Assembly (NCBI GenBank): GCA_025093555.1
Contig: JAIWNF010000010.1
Coordinates: forward strand, 310,001 to 374,000
Direction: 5' to 3'
Source: Circinella umbellata
Lineage: Eukaryota; Mucoromycota; Mucoromycetes; Mucorales; Lichtheimiaceae
Length of the DNA: 64,000 bases
This document shows, piece after piece, positions 47,600 to 61,161 of this stretch (within the stretch, counting starts at the first letter, position 1; the number at the start of each line of letters is the position of its first letter). The position numbers were made by a program, and so were the translations under genes. A model generated the notes under the pieces. The model saw nothing but the letters and a program-made list of their open reading frames with translations, made no database searches and was not told the origin of the DNA.

Positions 47600-48194
47600 C
47601 AACCATTTGTGTTCGAGTTTGAGTTTGTGTGTATTTGTATATGTATATGTATATCTAACATGATCGGTCATTATCCTTATTATCGAATTATAAATCCTTC
47701 CGTTATTATTATCACTAATTTTCAAATACAGTTGTATTATACCTGTTTTATATAAAACTTTCATTAAGATCACCATAAGAAGATATCTACTTATGTAGGT
47801 AAAGATAAAGCAAATGTTTCGAATGAAAAGAATAGCTGGCCTGTTATTACTTGTAAAAATTAAGACTTTCTTTTTTCGAATACTCGTATGATGCAGTTTT
47901 TTTTTTTTCACAAAATAAAGAAGGTGACAACAAAAAAAAGAAAAAAAGATAATTATTCTAAACCTTAATAAAATAAAACGTTGCGGACTGCTGATTAAAA
48001 ATTAAAAGAGTCATGCAGTTCCCAAAAATCTTAATATATCTGAACTTTTTCCTTTTTTTTTTTTTTTTTATTCATATTTTCTTTTTGTATTTGTGTCAAA
48101 GTAAAAAAGAAAATAAAAAGGTTATTATTACTTTTTTCTTTTATAAACAAGCTTCATTTACAATCAAAACTCAAAACTCTAAAGAAAGTAACTA
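47600..48194. other. Intergenic spacer
   Basis: About 600 bp: 3' UTR of the F-box gene, AT-rich spacer, and a TC-rich then CAA-rich leader before the PRRC2-like gene. Nothing else is seen. Confidence 0.5.
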
Positions 48195-51100
48195 ATGTCA
48201 GGAGAGACTCCACCTGGACGTTTTCAATCTTTAAACAAAAAGTTTCCCGGATCAATGTCACCAGGCCCTAATAATCATTCACCTAATGGTAAATTTAATT
48301 TATATTCAATGTCCCTTGGGTTTTTTTTAATTCTCCTTTGCTGTTGTTGCTGTTATTATCATCGTCAACTCAACCTATATCTTTCTCCTACCTATCACAA
48401 CTTATTTTTTTTAATTTATTTTGATTGAAGGATCGAAGAGAAAAAGAAATATATAAAAAGAGTTCTGTGCGTGTGTGTATTATTAGCATCAGGGAAAAAA
48501 AAAATGATTTGATTAACATTAGGAAAAAAAATACTTTTTATATATAGGGCGAGGTGGACATAATCGTTCCCGTGTTTTAACAAGTAAAGTGTCTGCACCA
48601 CGTCCAATCAACCTTCCAAGTTTACGTCGTGAACATGCCAGTGATTGGCCAACAAGCGGTAACGGTCAAGGCAGTAATACTACTTCTTCTTCGTCTACAA
48701 CAACAAATTCAAGTTCAAATACAATAGGAGCAGGGTTAAATTCTACTGGAACCACGAGCGAAATAAAAGGATGGGGATCACCATCTATATCCCAACTTTC
48801 TTCATCGCCAAAATGGGATGATACTACTACAAATAATCAGGTAGATACAACAGAATGGCCAACAACAAGTGATAATAATAATTCTGATTTACAATCATCA
48901 TCACCCGTTCCAAAGGTATCGTCACCAGTACCAGTATCGTCGTCGTCTCCAAACAATTCACCTCATCCATCTGCTGCTGCCTCACGTGCTTGGGCTACTG
49001 TATCCACCAGTTCAACACCAGCATTATCGGGCGAATTTCCCACAGCTGCAGAAACTAGTACTGCACCCACTCAAGAAAGTAGGTCAAGTGTTTAAATTTT
49101 TATGCAAAAAAAAATATTAAAATAAAACGAGAAGGCCGTATATCTTAATTTATAATTATGATAGTAACTTGTATTTATTATTATAGGTAATACAGATACC
49201 AGCAGCACAGCATCAGCAATGACAACAAAGGTTGATAAAAGCAAAGTATGTCTATTTAGAATTTAATTATTTGGGTGGAGGTTTTCTTTTTTAATATTTA
49301 TACAAAGGTATAGATGATAACTAACGTAATTACATATATATTTACAGACTGAAAAGAAACCTGAAAGTAGGGCTGAAAAAACAATTCTCAATGAAACAGA
49401 AAATTTGGATTGGGACGAGGTTAGTTATATTTATTTTCAAAGAGATTAGAAGAGAAGTAAAATGAAGGAGTGAGAGAGAGTTTAATGTCTTTTCTCCTTT
49501 TTCATATTAATAGATTGTTCGCCAAGACTTAGAAAACGATGATCCACCTACTCCAGTTGAGAATGAAACCGTGTTACCATCTGATCGTTTTACAGAGGAT
49601 TATGATCGAAGTTATCCTCCACAAATTCATCCTGTTAGTGATCATGCTCGCCCTCATTCTTCATCTCCTTCTACGCATAATACGTCCTATCATAACAACA
49701 ATACTCGGTCTTCTCCATCGCAACAACAGCAACAGAATTATCATTCTTCATCACTGCAATCATCACCCTCTGGTTACTATAATAATAATAAGAACAATGG
49801 TGGTTATTCACGTCGAGATAATAGTAATAACTCGTGGGGAAATCAACATCATCATCACAATGATTGGAATGATGGACACTCAAGAAATAACCAAGAACGA
49901 CGTGGATCCATTGATCGAATCAATAACGATAGTAATAGTACAGCATGGGGTGGTAGAAATCGTCGAGATAGTTATGGCAGTGAAAGTGGTGGAAGAGGTA
50001 GGGGTAGAGGAGGAAATCGTTATGGCAATCGACGACCCAGTCATGATCGTACATCCAATTTTCAACCAACTTCACTTTTACAGCGTCCTCGACGTATGTC
50101 TGAATTATCACAACGTTCAGATCGATCAACGTCACGCGATGAAACATCATCTGTAAGTGATACTATTCAACCAGCAACAACATCACCTGTAACATTATCT
50201 GTTGTCAGTGAACAAGGACAAGGTCAACAACGAGAGGAAACATTATCATCATCTCCTGGTCATCGTTATACTGCTGCACAGCGTGAAGTGATGCTTACTA
50301 CTGCTGAACGTGCAAAGAAACGACGTGCCGAAGAAGAAGCTGAATTGGAAGCAAGTCGTGAACGTGCGCGTAAGAAAGCTGAAGCTCTTGCTGCTTTATG
50401 TGAAAGCAAACCCAAATCAACAGCTGTCAAATCTGATGAAGATAACAGTGTAAACAAATCTACAACGGAAACATCGAAGACTCCTGTAGCTTCCTCATCG
50501 CTGGAAGATAATAAAACTGCTACTAAACCAGAGAATGAAAATAAATCATCAGTACCTTTAAACGACTCTACAAGTACCTGTATCAAGGGCAGTGATGTGA
50601 ACCAAAAACCAGAAACAAAGGATGAACCTTCTGAAACTAAGGAGAAAGGTGAGTGCTCAAAAAGATTTATATTTCATACATATGTACATGTGCACACATA
50701 TACAAAATTAAGCTTCACATGCTAACGTTTTTCTTTCGTAATAATAGATGTAGCAACATCGAAACAAAAGGATCCATCCACAAGATCTGATGCAGCTTCT
50801 CCAAAAGATTCTGGTAAAGCGTCAACAGCATGGACACAGTCTCCTGATAACCCTCATCAACTTGAAGATGAAGAAGATAATCAACGATGGGAAGATTATG
50901 TCAAAGGAGTTCAAAGTAACAAGTCATCAACTGAAGACAATAATACCAATGATGCAGCAACATCATGGAATAATTATGCCACTCGACTTCAAACAAGTAC
51001 TGAGATTCGTATGAATGCTGCTATTGACCGATTTGCTGCTGAAAGAAATATTGATCCATCACGCTTGAATAATATGAGACCCAAGGATCGTGAGCCATTA

Positions 51101-52894
51101 CGTCTTCATCGTCCGCAACGAGATAATTATGACAATAATAACAACAGACGTGGTTATAACAATAATAATCGAAACGGTGATGATAAATACAATAATCGCA
51201 ATGGTGATCATAGACATCAATATCGCGATGATGGAAGACGAGATAATTATTCTCGTCATAAGGAGAAGGAGCAACTTACTTCGCCTTCCAAAGAACATCC
51301 GCTCAATCTTGAGTTATGGCCATCTCTAGGTGAAGGCCAATCAACAACAAATGACAGTGACCAGACATCAATGACTGATCAGAAGGTATCTTTGGATAAT
51401 AATGGCGGAGATAACAGTAAAATAAAAACGAAGAAAAAGAAGAATGGTAACAAGAATAAAAAGGATAAAAAGGTTGATGAAGAGAAAAATGCACCAGGAA
51501 AAGAAGGACAAAATTTATTGAAAAAAGATAAGAATGATGATGAAAAAAAAGAACGAAAACAAGACGAAAATGATACAATACTGACTGAAGAAAAACTGGA
51601 TGAGTTATCTGGAAAAGGTAAGAAAAAGCATAATAGTGATGATGATGATAAGTGCATTGATGATAAGGAGAATGAAATTGGACCATTATCAGTACAACAT
51701 AAGGAAGATGAAGAACCTGGCGTATCTAAAAAGATCGTTGTTGCTGAAGAAAATGACTTAACTACTTCTACTGATTCAACCTATGGTTTATCAACAAAAG
51801 ATGATGACCGCTACGAAGAAACAAAAGAAGATAAAGAAGAGACTAAGGAGGAAAGGCAGGTACAACAACAGTTTGTCGATGAAGTTGTCGATGTTTCTCA
51901 TCTTCCAAGAGAAGAAGAACAAGTTGAAGATCTCTTACCAGAAATGATTGAAGCAAGTGAAACTGGATCTTTTATTTCACAAAACATCACAGACACTGTA
52001 TCAACACCCGAAAGTGAAGAACCGTGTGTTGGCCGCGTAAGAACATATTCAGCAATGGCTGTGTTTGATCATTGGACTCGTGCTGAACGTCATGATTATT
52101 TACAAAAGTCAAAGGAGTGTATATTCCCTGATGCTATTGAACGACTTGCTGAATTAAAGCCTACTGACCTTACATTCCGTACAGTGTCTGATGATATTAG
52201 ACCAGTAAGTAAAATAATGTTTTTAATTTTTATTGAGAAAATAATAATGATAACATTCTGGTTATATTTTATTAATATTCTTTTATGGTTGTTATAGCCA
52301 AGTGTGGTCGACGCATCGTCATTTTATGATACCCAGTCAACATCATCCGTTCTCGATAATAACTCGTCGGGAAATAGCAGTGATGAATACATGGTGAATC
52401 AAACGCATTTATCATTAGTGGGACCATTGGGTAATAGCAATGGTGATGTTCAACATCAACCAGTTCCTTATACAGTTTCTTCATTTGATGGTAAAATCAG
52501 TCCACAATATATGCCTCCCATGACAATGGCCGGTCGACAAAACTTTCCAGTGCTTGTATATCAAGTTCCTTATAATGGTCAAGGAGGCCCATTTGTTCCT
52601 GGGTCACCTAACGGTACAGGAGGTTATGGAATAACTACTGCAGCTACTGATAATCAACAACAACCCATGTTTATTCCTGCACCTATGTCACATCAACAGC
52701 AGTTTCAAGGACAACCATTACCACAGCAACAACAATCACAGCATCCATCAATGATGAATGTTTATTTGTTATCACCTAATCAAATGCTTCCTCCGTGGCC
52801 TGGAATGCCACCAGTCAATAATAACCCGGCTAACATCACTACCACTAATAATCATAATCATAATCACAACAATAATCAGCGTCGACGTCGTTAA
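48195..52894 (+). CDS. PRRC2/BAT2-like large disordered protein
   Basis: Eight exons (48195-48288, 48548-49078, 49187-49245, 49348-49419, 49514-50648, 50748-52204, 52298-52894) join to 1314 residues; the count of seven intervals listed is what I can support. The N-terminus resembles the BAT2_N domain of PRRC2 proteins: GRFQSLNKKFPGS, then SKVSAPRPINLPSLRREH and a KGWGSPS block. The rest is mostly disordered: Ser/Thr-rich, an Arg/Asn/Asp-rich region with SGGRGRGRGGNRYGNRR, a Glu/Lys/Ala helix (about AERAKKRRAEEEAELEASRER), acidic Lys/Glu segments and a Gln/Pro/Asn-rich end. A short folded motif, FDHWTRAERHDYLQKSKECI, lies near residue 1060. Animal PRRC2 proteins act in translation and stress granules; that role is inferred. 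BAT2_N assignment is by eye. Confidence 0.75.
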
Positions 52895-53469
52895 CACTTT
52901 TTTTTCCCTTTCATATCCCTCTTTTTCCTATCTCCCTTGTCCCTATTTCCATTCAATCGCAATTTACGACAGCAACTTTCCATAATCAACCAATTTTCTA
53001 TTAGTACTTCATTTCCACACACCATTTGTCATGTCAATATATGCATAGCTGTTCTCTTTATATTGCAAATAAATTTTTATATACGCTTTGAGTGTTTGCT
53101 TCTGTGAATTTGAGCCTTCTATAAATCAATATTTAACTGCAATTATAAATCATTCATGCGAAAAAAAAATTAATAAAAGGTGAAGATAGAAAGGTTTTGT
53201 GGTTGTACTAATTTTTAACAATTTAGAATCAATCACTCTCATCGCTAAGTAGTACTAAGGTAATTTTGTGTACACTCATTAATAACATGGTCACAAAAAG
53301 CTATATTTTCGGCATATATATATATAGATGAACAACATTGATGTTTATTGATGGTTATAGTTATTATATTATGTATATGTGTTATATGTAAGAAGAAAAT
53401 TATGAGTATACATTTCATGAAAAAGTGGTAAAAATAAATATGATCTACATATTATATTATATTAAAAAA
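52895..53469. other. Convergent 3' region
   Basis: About 575 bp between the PRRC2-like gene and the convergent aminopeptidase; AT-rich with a TA run (about 53317-53326). No gene is seen. Confidence 0.5.
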
Positions 53470-55536
53470 TTATTGAGTCAAGAGAGGGGTACCACCGCAA
53501 GGAGTACGGGGACCATTCTTTTGAACAACCTTTTGCTGGGTAAACTTGCCCTTGCCCTTACCAGGATGGCCAGAAGAAACACCATTGACACTTTCAGTGG
53601 AAGCAGAATAAGTACCGACAGCGTGAGCAATAGCCTTTGTATGAAGAACGAATGCTTCATTGCTAAGATTTTCAGTAGTGTCACAGGCTGCATGATAACA
53701 CTCGTCATAAGGCTTACCAGCTTCACCACCATACCAGGCAGCTTCTTCTGCAGTCTTGTTTCCTTCAGCTCCAGTGAAAGTACTATGAAATCAAGTTTTA
53801 AATTAGATTATCAGTCAGCCTTTATGACAGTGAAGAGAAACAAAAAAGTTAACGGAACTTAGAACAAACTACTTACCCGCCAGAAGGAATGCCAACATCA
53901 ATGAATGGTCCGTAATCTGAACGTCCATCAAATTCAGTTGGGCTAGACTTGGCACCTTGACTTTCAAAGAAGTCTTCAAGTAAAGTTTCAATAGCACCAG
54001 AACCTTCAGGACCAGGAACATCAAATGTAGAACCATCACCTAATTGAGTTTTTAAATGTGTAACAAAGAAAACAAATGATGTAATTTAATATACAATAAT
54101 AATTATATAATTCTATCGGATTATTGTTAACTTTTTTTCCTTAAAAAAGATACTTACCATCATAGATACCGTTGAAATAATTGGGACTAGCAATCATATC
54201 AAAGTTAAGGTATAAGGCAATATCACTGATTTGTTCTTCTGTCAAATTTTTAACGTAGTGCTCAGCACCCACTATAAAAATAGTATTGTAAATATATAAT
54301 TATTAGCTTTGAAGTGCTTCAAACCTTTTAGTTTCCGTCTACAAGAAATTTATTCAGATACATAGTATATGTGTATAACTTACAAAGACCTAATTAATGT
54401 AATACGTAATAATCAAAATTTTAATTAATTTATACACTATATTACTTTTTTTCCCGCAATTTTTTTTTCATGTGTAAATCAAAGAACTTACCAAATTCTT
54501 CAGCGGTCCACCAGCAGAATCGAACAGCATTATTTACTTTCTTTTTTTTAAGAAGATCTGCTACTTCAAGAAGACCAGCTGTTCCTGAGCCGTTGTCATT
54601 TATACCGGGACCAGCAGCGACAGAATCGGTGTGAGCACCCAACATAACAACGTTTTTCTTATTACCGGACTTGGTTTCAGCACAAACGTTAGCACTGGTA
54701 CGGTCTTCTCGTCGTTCGATCAAAAGCAAGTTCACAGAAACAGTACCACTTTCAGTCAATTTAATCAAAGCTTCACCATCAGCTTTACTAATACCACCTA
54801 CAGGAGCAACTCCATCAAGGACTTCACCAAGGGTGCCATTCAAATCACCTGCTTCGGTATTATAAATCAAGAGACCAGCGGCACCTGCTTTTCCAGCTGC
54901 AGCGGCTTTTTCACCAAAGCTACAAGTACCTCTTTGAACAAGAGCAATTTTTCCACTAACGTCACTATAGTCAGTTTCTGCACAACCTAAGTTTCCGGTA
55001 CTAACAACATCAGCAGTAACGCCTTCTTCAGGAGTGCTAGGACTGTAAGTCATCAATTTGATAGGGATGTCAGGATTTTCAGTCTCGGGCGAAGCGATAG
55101 AGGCCTTTTCAGCAACGGCTTCACTGTATGCAAAAGTTCCATCTATATAAAGAAAAAGTGACAACAAAATACATTGAGTACATCATGATGACAATTTTTT
55201 ACTCCCTAACTTCTTTTCAGAAACAACGAAATATGTATATTATACTACTTTTTACTTACATTGAATAGAAGTTTCATAACCGTTCTTTTTATTAAAGTTA
55301 TAAATATAATCAATGGTAGCATTATGAGCCTTGGAACCAAAGACACGATTACCATCGCCTCCCTCATCAGCAATCTTTTGAAGAGCATCAGTATGACGCA
55401 AAAGACTGGATAATTTAACGCCCTTAACGAGTTGCTTGGATAAAGCATGGCCAGGAGGACCACGTTCTTCGAGAGGAGCAGCAGAAGAAACGGACAAAAG
55501 AGCCAAAGCAGATGCAATTACAGGAAGTACACGCAT
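53470..55536 (-). CDS. Secreted M28 aminopeptidase (aminopeptidase Y-like, PA domain)
   Basis: Five exons (55536-55260, 55142-54492, 54271-54158, 54039-53877, 53782-53470) give 505 residues. The signal peptide (MRVLPVIASALALLSVSSAA) is followed by a likely processed propeptide start (PLEERGPP). A protease-associated domain (about 140-240; GNLGCAETDYSDVSGKIALV, then QRGTCSFGEKAAAAGKAGA) precedes the M28 zinc peptidase core: GAHTDSVAAGPGINDNGSG (metal His and Asp), TAEEF (catalytic and metal Glu), LNFDMIASP (metal Asp) and YHAACDT (metal His). All zinc ligands are present, so it should be active, releasing N-terminal amino acids outside the cell or in the vacuole. The splice after EEF gives EEFVGAEHY where the family usually has EEFGLLGSxxY, a two-residue shortening. 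Confidence 0.93.
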
Positions 55537-56992
55537 GATAATGTTTTTTTTTTATTAAAAAAAAGGAAATAAAGTAAAAAAAAAAATGGAAAGGGTTGAG
55601 AAGCAAAGTAGATACTCTTTAAATCGCTCTTATTTATACACCGCAAAACATTAAAGTTACCTCGCTAAATTATGCATCCCCTACTTGCTTTGCATTAGCG
55701 GGATCATGATATTAGTATTACGTTCTCACCCTTGGCCTTTTTGTGGACCTTGTCGTCTTGATTGTACTCGATTTTTTTTTGATGGACTACGATTATATGA
55801 TAGCAATTAAAAATTGTTAATTTTTTCTTTTTTTGATCGTGAGATATATTTATCGGAAAAAGATAAACTTTTTCCCTGTCTATTAACATGAGAAGATAAT
55901 GCCTTTGTTTTTTCTTTATCGAGAATGGGATGAAAAAGGCAACAATTGACGATTTAGAAGTAGATCTTCTTATCGGTGATTCTCGATTACTAGATTGAAA
56001 GTTACGTAAATGTTACACATTTTGTAATACGTATAGAAATGTTACAATGGTATCGTCGTGTAATCTGAATGTTGTGCGCATAGAGAATATAACGTAGATA
56101 AGGTAAAATATTCTTCAGCTCTAAAATATAAATAGTAGTCGAGTAGGCCTAGTGTGTTTGTAAGAAGAAAAAAGGTTTTCTTATACTTTCTTCTATAAAA
56201 AAATTCGCCAAAGTTTAAACACATAGAGATGTGATAATGAGAATTTTTCCTGGGGCCTTCTTTGTTTTTTATGCATAAGAAGGTATATTATTCAGGAACA
56301 ATCTAAATAGAGAAATGTTGAGCATGCTCAGTTTTCATATCTATAGTCTCTAGTGTAACATGAGCACCAAGTTGACATGGGAATTTGAGGTTGTACTCTT
56401 ATTTGTAAATCAGAAGAAACTAAACCTTTTTTTCTCACTTTTTCGTCAAATCATTTGATAAAAATGGATTAGTCTCGTATAGCCAAAAAAAAAAAAAGGT
56501 CAAAAGAAGACCGTGACTAAGTGGACACAACATATTAATAGACCTGCTTTCGCATTTTTGTTTTTCGAAACAAATGTATTGTAACAGGTATATTGCTTAT
56601 ATTTACTAAAACGGAAAACCCAAAAACTGTGTAACCAAGTATAAATCAAAGAAATGTGTGTAATAATAAATGGATGCAAGGAACAGTAACTTTATTTTTG
56701 TTTTACATGTACAATTGATTAATTATACTGTAAATGATAAGGGTGATAATAAAATTGAATATGAGATATTAAATGCAGGAATAAGTCTAAAAAGTATAGT
56801 GTAAAAGTATGCATGTCTATTATCTATTCTAATATATCTAACTAATTGATTTTTTTTCTTGGCTACAAAATAATGAAATAAATAGCGTAAGACGATGATT
56901 ATAAATCAGCACTAATTTAAGATTAATACAAACAGTTATACTACAAAAAAATAGAGGGTGAATAATAAACAAATGATTATATAACTGTTTTT
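55537..56992. other. Intergenic region
   Basis: About 1.45 kb. The aminopeptidase promoter and leader come first, then AT-rich sequence, with the 3' end of the methyltransferase gene at the right. Short ORFs (55704-55889, 56042-56224) lack coding character. Confidence 0.5.
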
Positions 56993-58334
56993 TTATAATG
57001 ATGATGATGTTGATGATGTTGATGCGCGTGTGTACTTATAATATCTATATCGAACAATTCCTTCCTCTTCCTCACACTCTGTCTCAGATACGTGTTCTTT
57101 AATTAACCCAACCTGACCCATTCGAATTTCAAATAATTCTACTTCGGCAACATGAGTAGGACGTAAGGGTATCATGAAAGAAAATTCGTTCTCCATCAGT
57201 TTTTCTACGGCCAAGGGTAGGTATTCTGCATGTTCCATCTCATAGAGTAAATCACTTGCGATCACTATATCAAACTTTTTGCCATAATCTTCCCATGACG
57301 AAGATGTGATTGCTAGATCATTCGTATTGTTGTTATTATTGTTCTTCTCTGGTGGATGATATTGTTGTGCTATTTGAATAAAGTCAAGTTTTGACACTGT
57401 AGCTCTTGACTGATTTAATTGAACATTAATGACGACGTTTTTCAAAACTGATTCGTGATAGTCTGTTAAATAAACCTTGCGAGCACCCAATTTATCACAA
57501 CATAATCCGACAAGACCCGTGCCTGAACCCAGTTCTAAAACTGTTCGATTTTTTAAATCAGGGATTAAATTTTGTTGAATAAGCTTTCTATAATTAAAAT
57601 AACATGTATAATGAATTTATTTAACTGTGAGAAAACTTTGGTTTATTTTTATTTCGCATGTAGACATGTGACCTCATGGTGTATATGCATTTACTTACTT
57701 TGCAAGCAATGGTGCCGCACCCCAAGTTTTAAATCCGATATCATTGCCGATATAGCTTGGTTCATGCAATTTAAATCGATGTTCTTGACGGTTTCCGTTG
57801 CTGTCAAGATATGGGAAGTGCCAAGTGCGAGTAATAGCTCCTGCGGCTAAACACATCAATAATTAATTATATATAAAAAAAAAGGAAATATGCAAACCCA
57901 ACAACAAACAACAAATAAATAATACATCCCCATACAATATATAAATTCTTACCTCCACGACCAGACAAATGAGCTAATAATCGTGCAGCTTTCTCCCCTC
58001 GATCATCTTGCCATTCTCCCAAATCACCAGAAACAATCTTTATTAAAAATGATCCACAAATTTGATTTGCTCGTGCAATGTGTCTAGGATGGACTCGCCA
58101 AGTTTCTTCTTCTCCTTCTTCTTCATAGCCGTCTTCAAGTTCAATATTTGTATAACGATCATAAGACCATTGAATTATTTGCTCAAGCATATCCAATGCA
58201 CTATCAATTTCTGCGCCATTTTCTTCATATTGTTTCCCACGGACTAAAGCTTGGTGTACAGATGTTTCTAGTTTTTCGAGAATTTCTTCAGGAAGTAACA
58301 CCAATGCTTCTCCTCGTTGTTCTTCAACACTCAT
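56993..58334 (-). CDS. METTL21/EFM-type protein lysine methyltransferase-like
   Basis: Three exons (58334-57953, 57846-57699, 57587-56993) give 374 residues. The C-terminal half is a class I SAM-dependent methyltransferase of the Methyltransf_16 group: SYIGNDIGFKTWGAAPLLAK, motif I VLELGSGTGLVGL (193-205), LTDYHESVLKNV, and the post-motif FDIVIASDLLYE where family 16 enzymes have a D/E-x-x-Y-type site. Members methylate lysines on elongation factors or chaperones. The N-terminal 130 residues are helical with an acidic segment (EDGYEEEGEEETW) and resemble the extra domain of FAM86/EFM2-type enzymes, so an elongation factor 2 target is a guess. An Asn run (KNNNNNNTND) interrupts the catalytic domain. 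Confidence 0.82.
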
Positions 58335-58617
58335 TTTTTATTGTTTAAGAGAAAGGGGTAAAGTAAAAGGAAAACAAGGCTGGAGTGAAAGACTAAGCGA
58401 TACTTCTAGTATATGTGTATCAAAAAGGTATGTACTTTCGGATAACAAAATGAGGGGGCGAATCATTCTGTTGTATATCAAAAACATGCAAAAAAATTTT
58501 CAATCATCGCCTCATCACTATTGGTGCACTTCTTTCCAAGAAGTATTTACTGAACACAATTCCATATTTACACATCCTATTACTGTTGTTACATTTTATA
58601 TTATTGTTATTATTAAA

Positions 58618-61161
58618 CTATTGTTTAAAGAAACCACCAACATAATGATGTAAATGTGGGCGATGGTGATGATGTTCTTGATGAGGCATAATATGCTGCT
58701 GAATCGGTTGTTGTTGCTGTTGTTGCCGTTGTTGTTTTTCAACAAATTCTTGCAATAATTGTTCCTTGCTCACGGTTACTTGCCGGTTGCCTGCTTCACC
58801 AAAAATTAATTTCGGAGCATCAACCAAATATCCCATGGTCCCCTTTTGACCAACGACTTTCTCTGCTTGGATCCAAAAGTTCATTGTTCCTTTTTCGTCG
58901 TCATAGTAGCCAGCACAATAATTGCGCATTCCCATCAATTTTGTGTTTTGTCGCTATGACGATAATTTTTTTTTTAGTGATGCGTTCACTTTTTTCATTC
59001 TACTATCAATAAAAACTATATCATTTTTTTTTATTCATGATATATCTTACCACATTTCCATTAGGTGACTTTGTAAAAATCTTATACATTTTCTCTTCAA
59101 CATTACCATTAAATGTATTATATTTCGAGTTTTGATTAAGAACCGTAAGAAGAGCGTGTGGAGGCGGTACATTTATGATAGCACTTGAAATGATTTGTAC
59201 CATAAAAAAGGGATCACCTTGTTCTTTATCCCTCATATCTTTAGAGTAAAAACGACCAGCTCCACAACAATGTACCTGTATAGTATTATATAGGAGCAAA
59301 AGAAGAATGTTGTCAGTTATATACAGTCATGTATTTGAATTACATACCCATAGATTAAATCGTTCCTTACATCGCCTCCCAAAAACGAAACGCGAATTGA
59401 TTTTTCCCGTGCATATAGTTGTAATTTTTCAACCAGCTTTTTTCGTTCTAATTCATGGTTCCCAGCAGTCCAATCTATTGTAATAATAATAATAATAATA
59501 ATAAGCGTGAACGATTTTATGTAAAAAAACAAAAAAGTGATCTTTGAACACATCCCTTTCCGCTTTCCCTTTCATCCCAAATAATATATATATATATAAC
59601 TTACGATCATTCATATCATCCAATAATTCTGGATCACCGTTCCACTTATTAAGTGATCCAGTAATAATATTACCTAATGCTCCTGTTTTACCCGCAAGAG
59701 TAGCAAGATTAAATGTAGCAACACCTTCCATTGCATTTTCGAAGGTGGATAATCGTGGATAAATGATTGGAACGCCTGTGACGACCAACAAATGTTTCAC
59801 AGAAGCTGGAATGGCGCGATATAGCTCAGTAAAGACAATGTCATATGATTTGGGACGACAGACATCATATTTAGTACGTTCGCCACGACAGTCTAATGAT
59901 AATAAAGCTATATCTGGACCAAGCGTAGTAACAATATGATTACATGTGGGAAGGGAACCTCGAATCATGCCATGTTGAGGCGCTAATTCCATGGTGGTAT
60001 GGTGTTGAAACAAGTAATAAAATCGACATGCATTGGCAAATAATACTATATATATATTATATTAACTAGTTAATCCTTTTATTCTAAAACATACATTATT
60101 TTGACTCTCAATCAATGATTACCATGACAACGCACCTTTAAAGCAATTACTATTTTGCATATCTGCTGGATACGATCCATAACCATCGATAATGTCCTAT
60201 TCAGAAATAAATATTCACATGTTTAATAATTTAACTGATTTGTATAGAATTCGTAAAAAGAAAAAGCAACCCACATGATCATCCCACATATTAACCGAAG
60301 GTATACTTGCATAGGCAGTAGCTACAATTGGATTTCCTTTTGGCCTATAATATATATTATTAGATATACATAAATATCTTTGTGCTACGCGTCTTTTATC
60401 CTAGCACGTGTTTTAAACATAAAAACAGGAAAAAAACCCCATATAAAGCTACTTTACCCAAAATTCTTCACATAATTCCAAAAATAAAAATGTTCAAAAC
60501 CTTCAAGCATATCTCTACTTAATTCCATAGTTAATCGTTTTGATGGATTTTTTTCATCCCTCCAAGGTTTCATAAAATCTTCCTTGATCAAGCAATCTTG
60601 ATATAATTGATCACCACCTCCCAAAAGAACATGGAACGGCATCACTTTATGACGATCGATGACATCCGCCCATAACGGGTTTTCTTTTTCACCAAATTTA
60701 TCCTTGGTTTCTTGAGGAATATCTGAAAATCCACTGCAAGAATAAAACATGAATCGGAATGATTCGTTATAGGCAGGTACATGAAATTCTTTGGGGGAAA
60801 AGGCATCACTTTGATAAGTTACTACTTGTCTGGATGATATTAAAGGAAGCTGTATTTCATAACGCCAAAAATGATATTGGCGTCGAAAAACGTCCAAAAG
60901 TTGGGCTTCGTTAATGACCATAGATTTAGATCCTTCATTGGAAGTGGAATGGATCTGAAGATGAAGTGGAGGGGCTTGGGTATCTGTAGAGACAATAAGA
61001 CAAGAAGCGCGATAAGTTCGAGTGACATAGTCAATCCCAATGTAACGTAGCAATGGTCCACATATAACACGCTCTCTTGTTGTTGAAGAAAAGCTGTTTA
61101 AATTCATGCTATTGAATTCTTCGACAGGAATTTCCTGCTGTTGTCCAGAATATTGCTGCAT
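58618..61161 (-). CDS. PhoD-like metallophosphatase
   Basis: Seven exons (61161-60458, 60344-60275, 60196-60136, 60045-59605, 59474-59371, 59275-59051, 58953-58618) give 646 residues. Fungal PhoD-like proteins hydrolyse phosphoesters with a metal centre. Seen: HVLLGGGDQLYQD (about 177-189), NMWDDHDIIDGYGSYP spanning two introns, LLSLDCRGERTKYDV, WTAGNHELERKKL (about 427-439), and FLGGDVHCCGAGRFY spanning an intron (about 457-471), which hold the expected Asp, Asn and His metal ligands. The C-terminus is a Gln/His-rich tail (QQRQQQQQQPIQQH...HHHHRPHLHH). An in-frame ATG at 61272 would add 37 hydrophobic residues, but that stretch is the TC-rich leader, so 61161 is preferred. A membrane-anchored longer form is not excluded. 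Confidence 0.88.
59481..59504. repeat. TAA microsatellite in a PhoD-like intron
   Basis: About eight TAA units just upstream (minus strand sense) of the acceptor at 59474. Confidence 0.75.
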
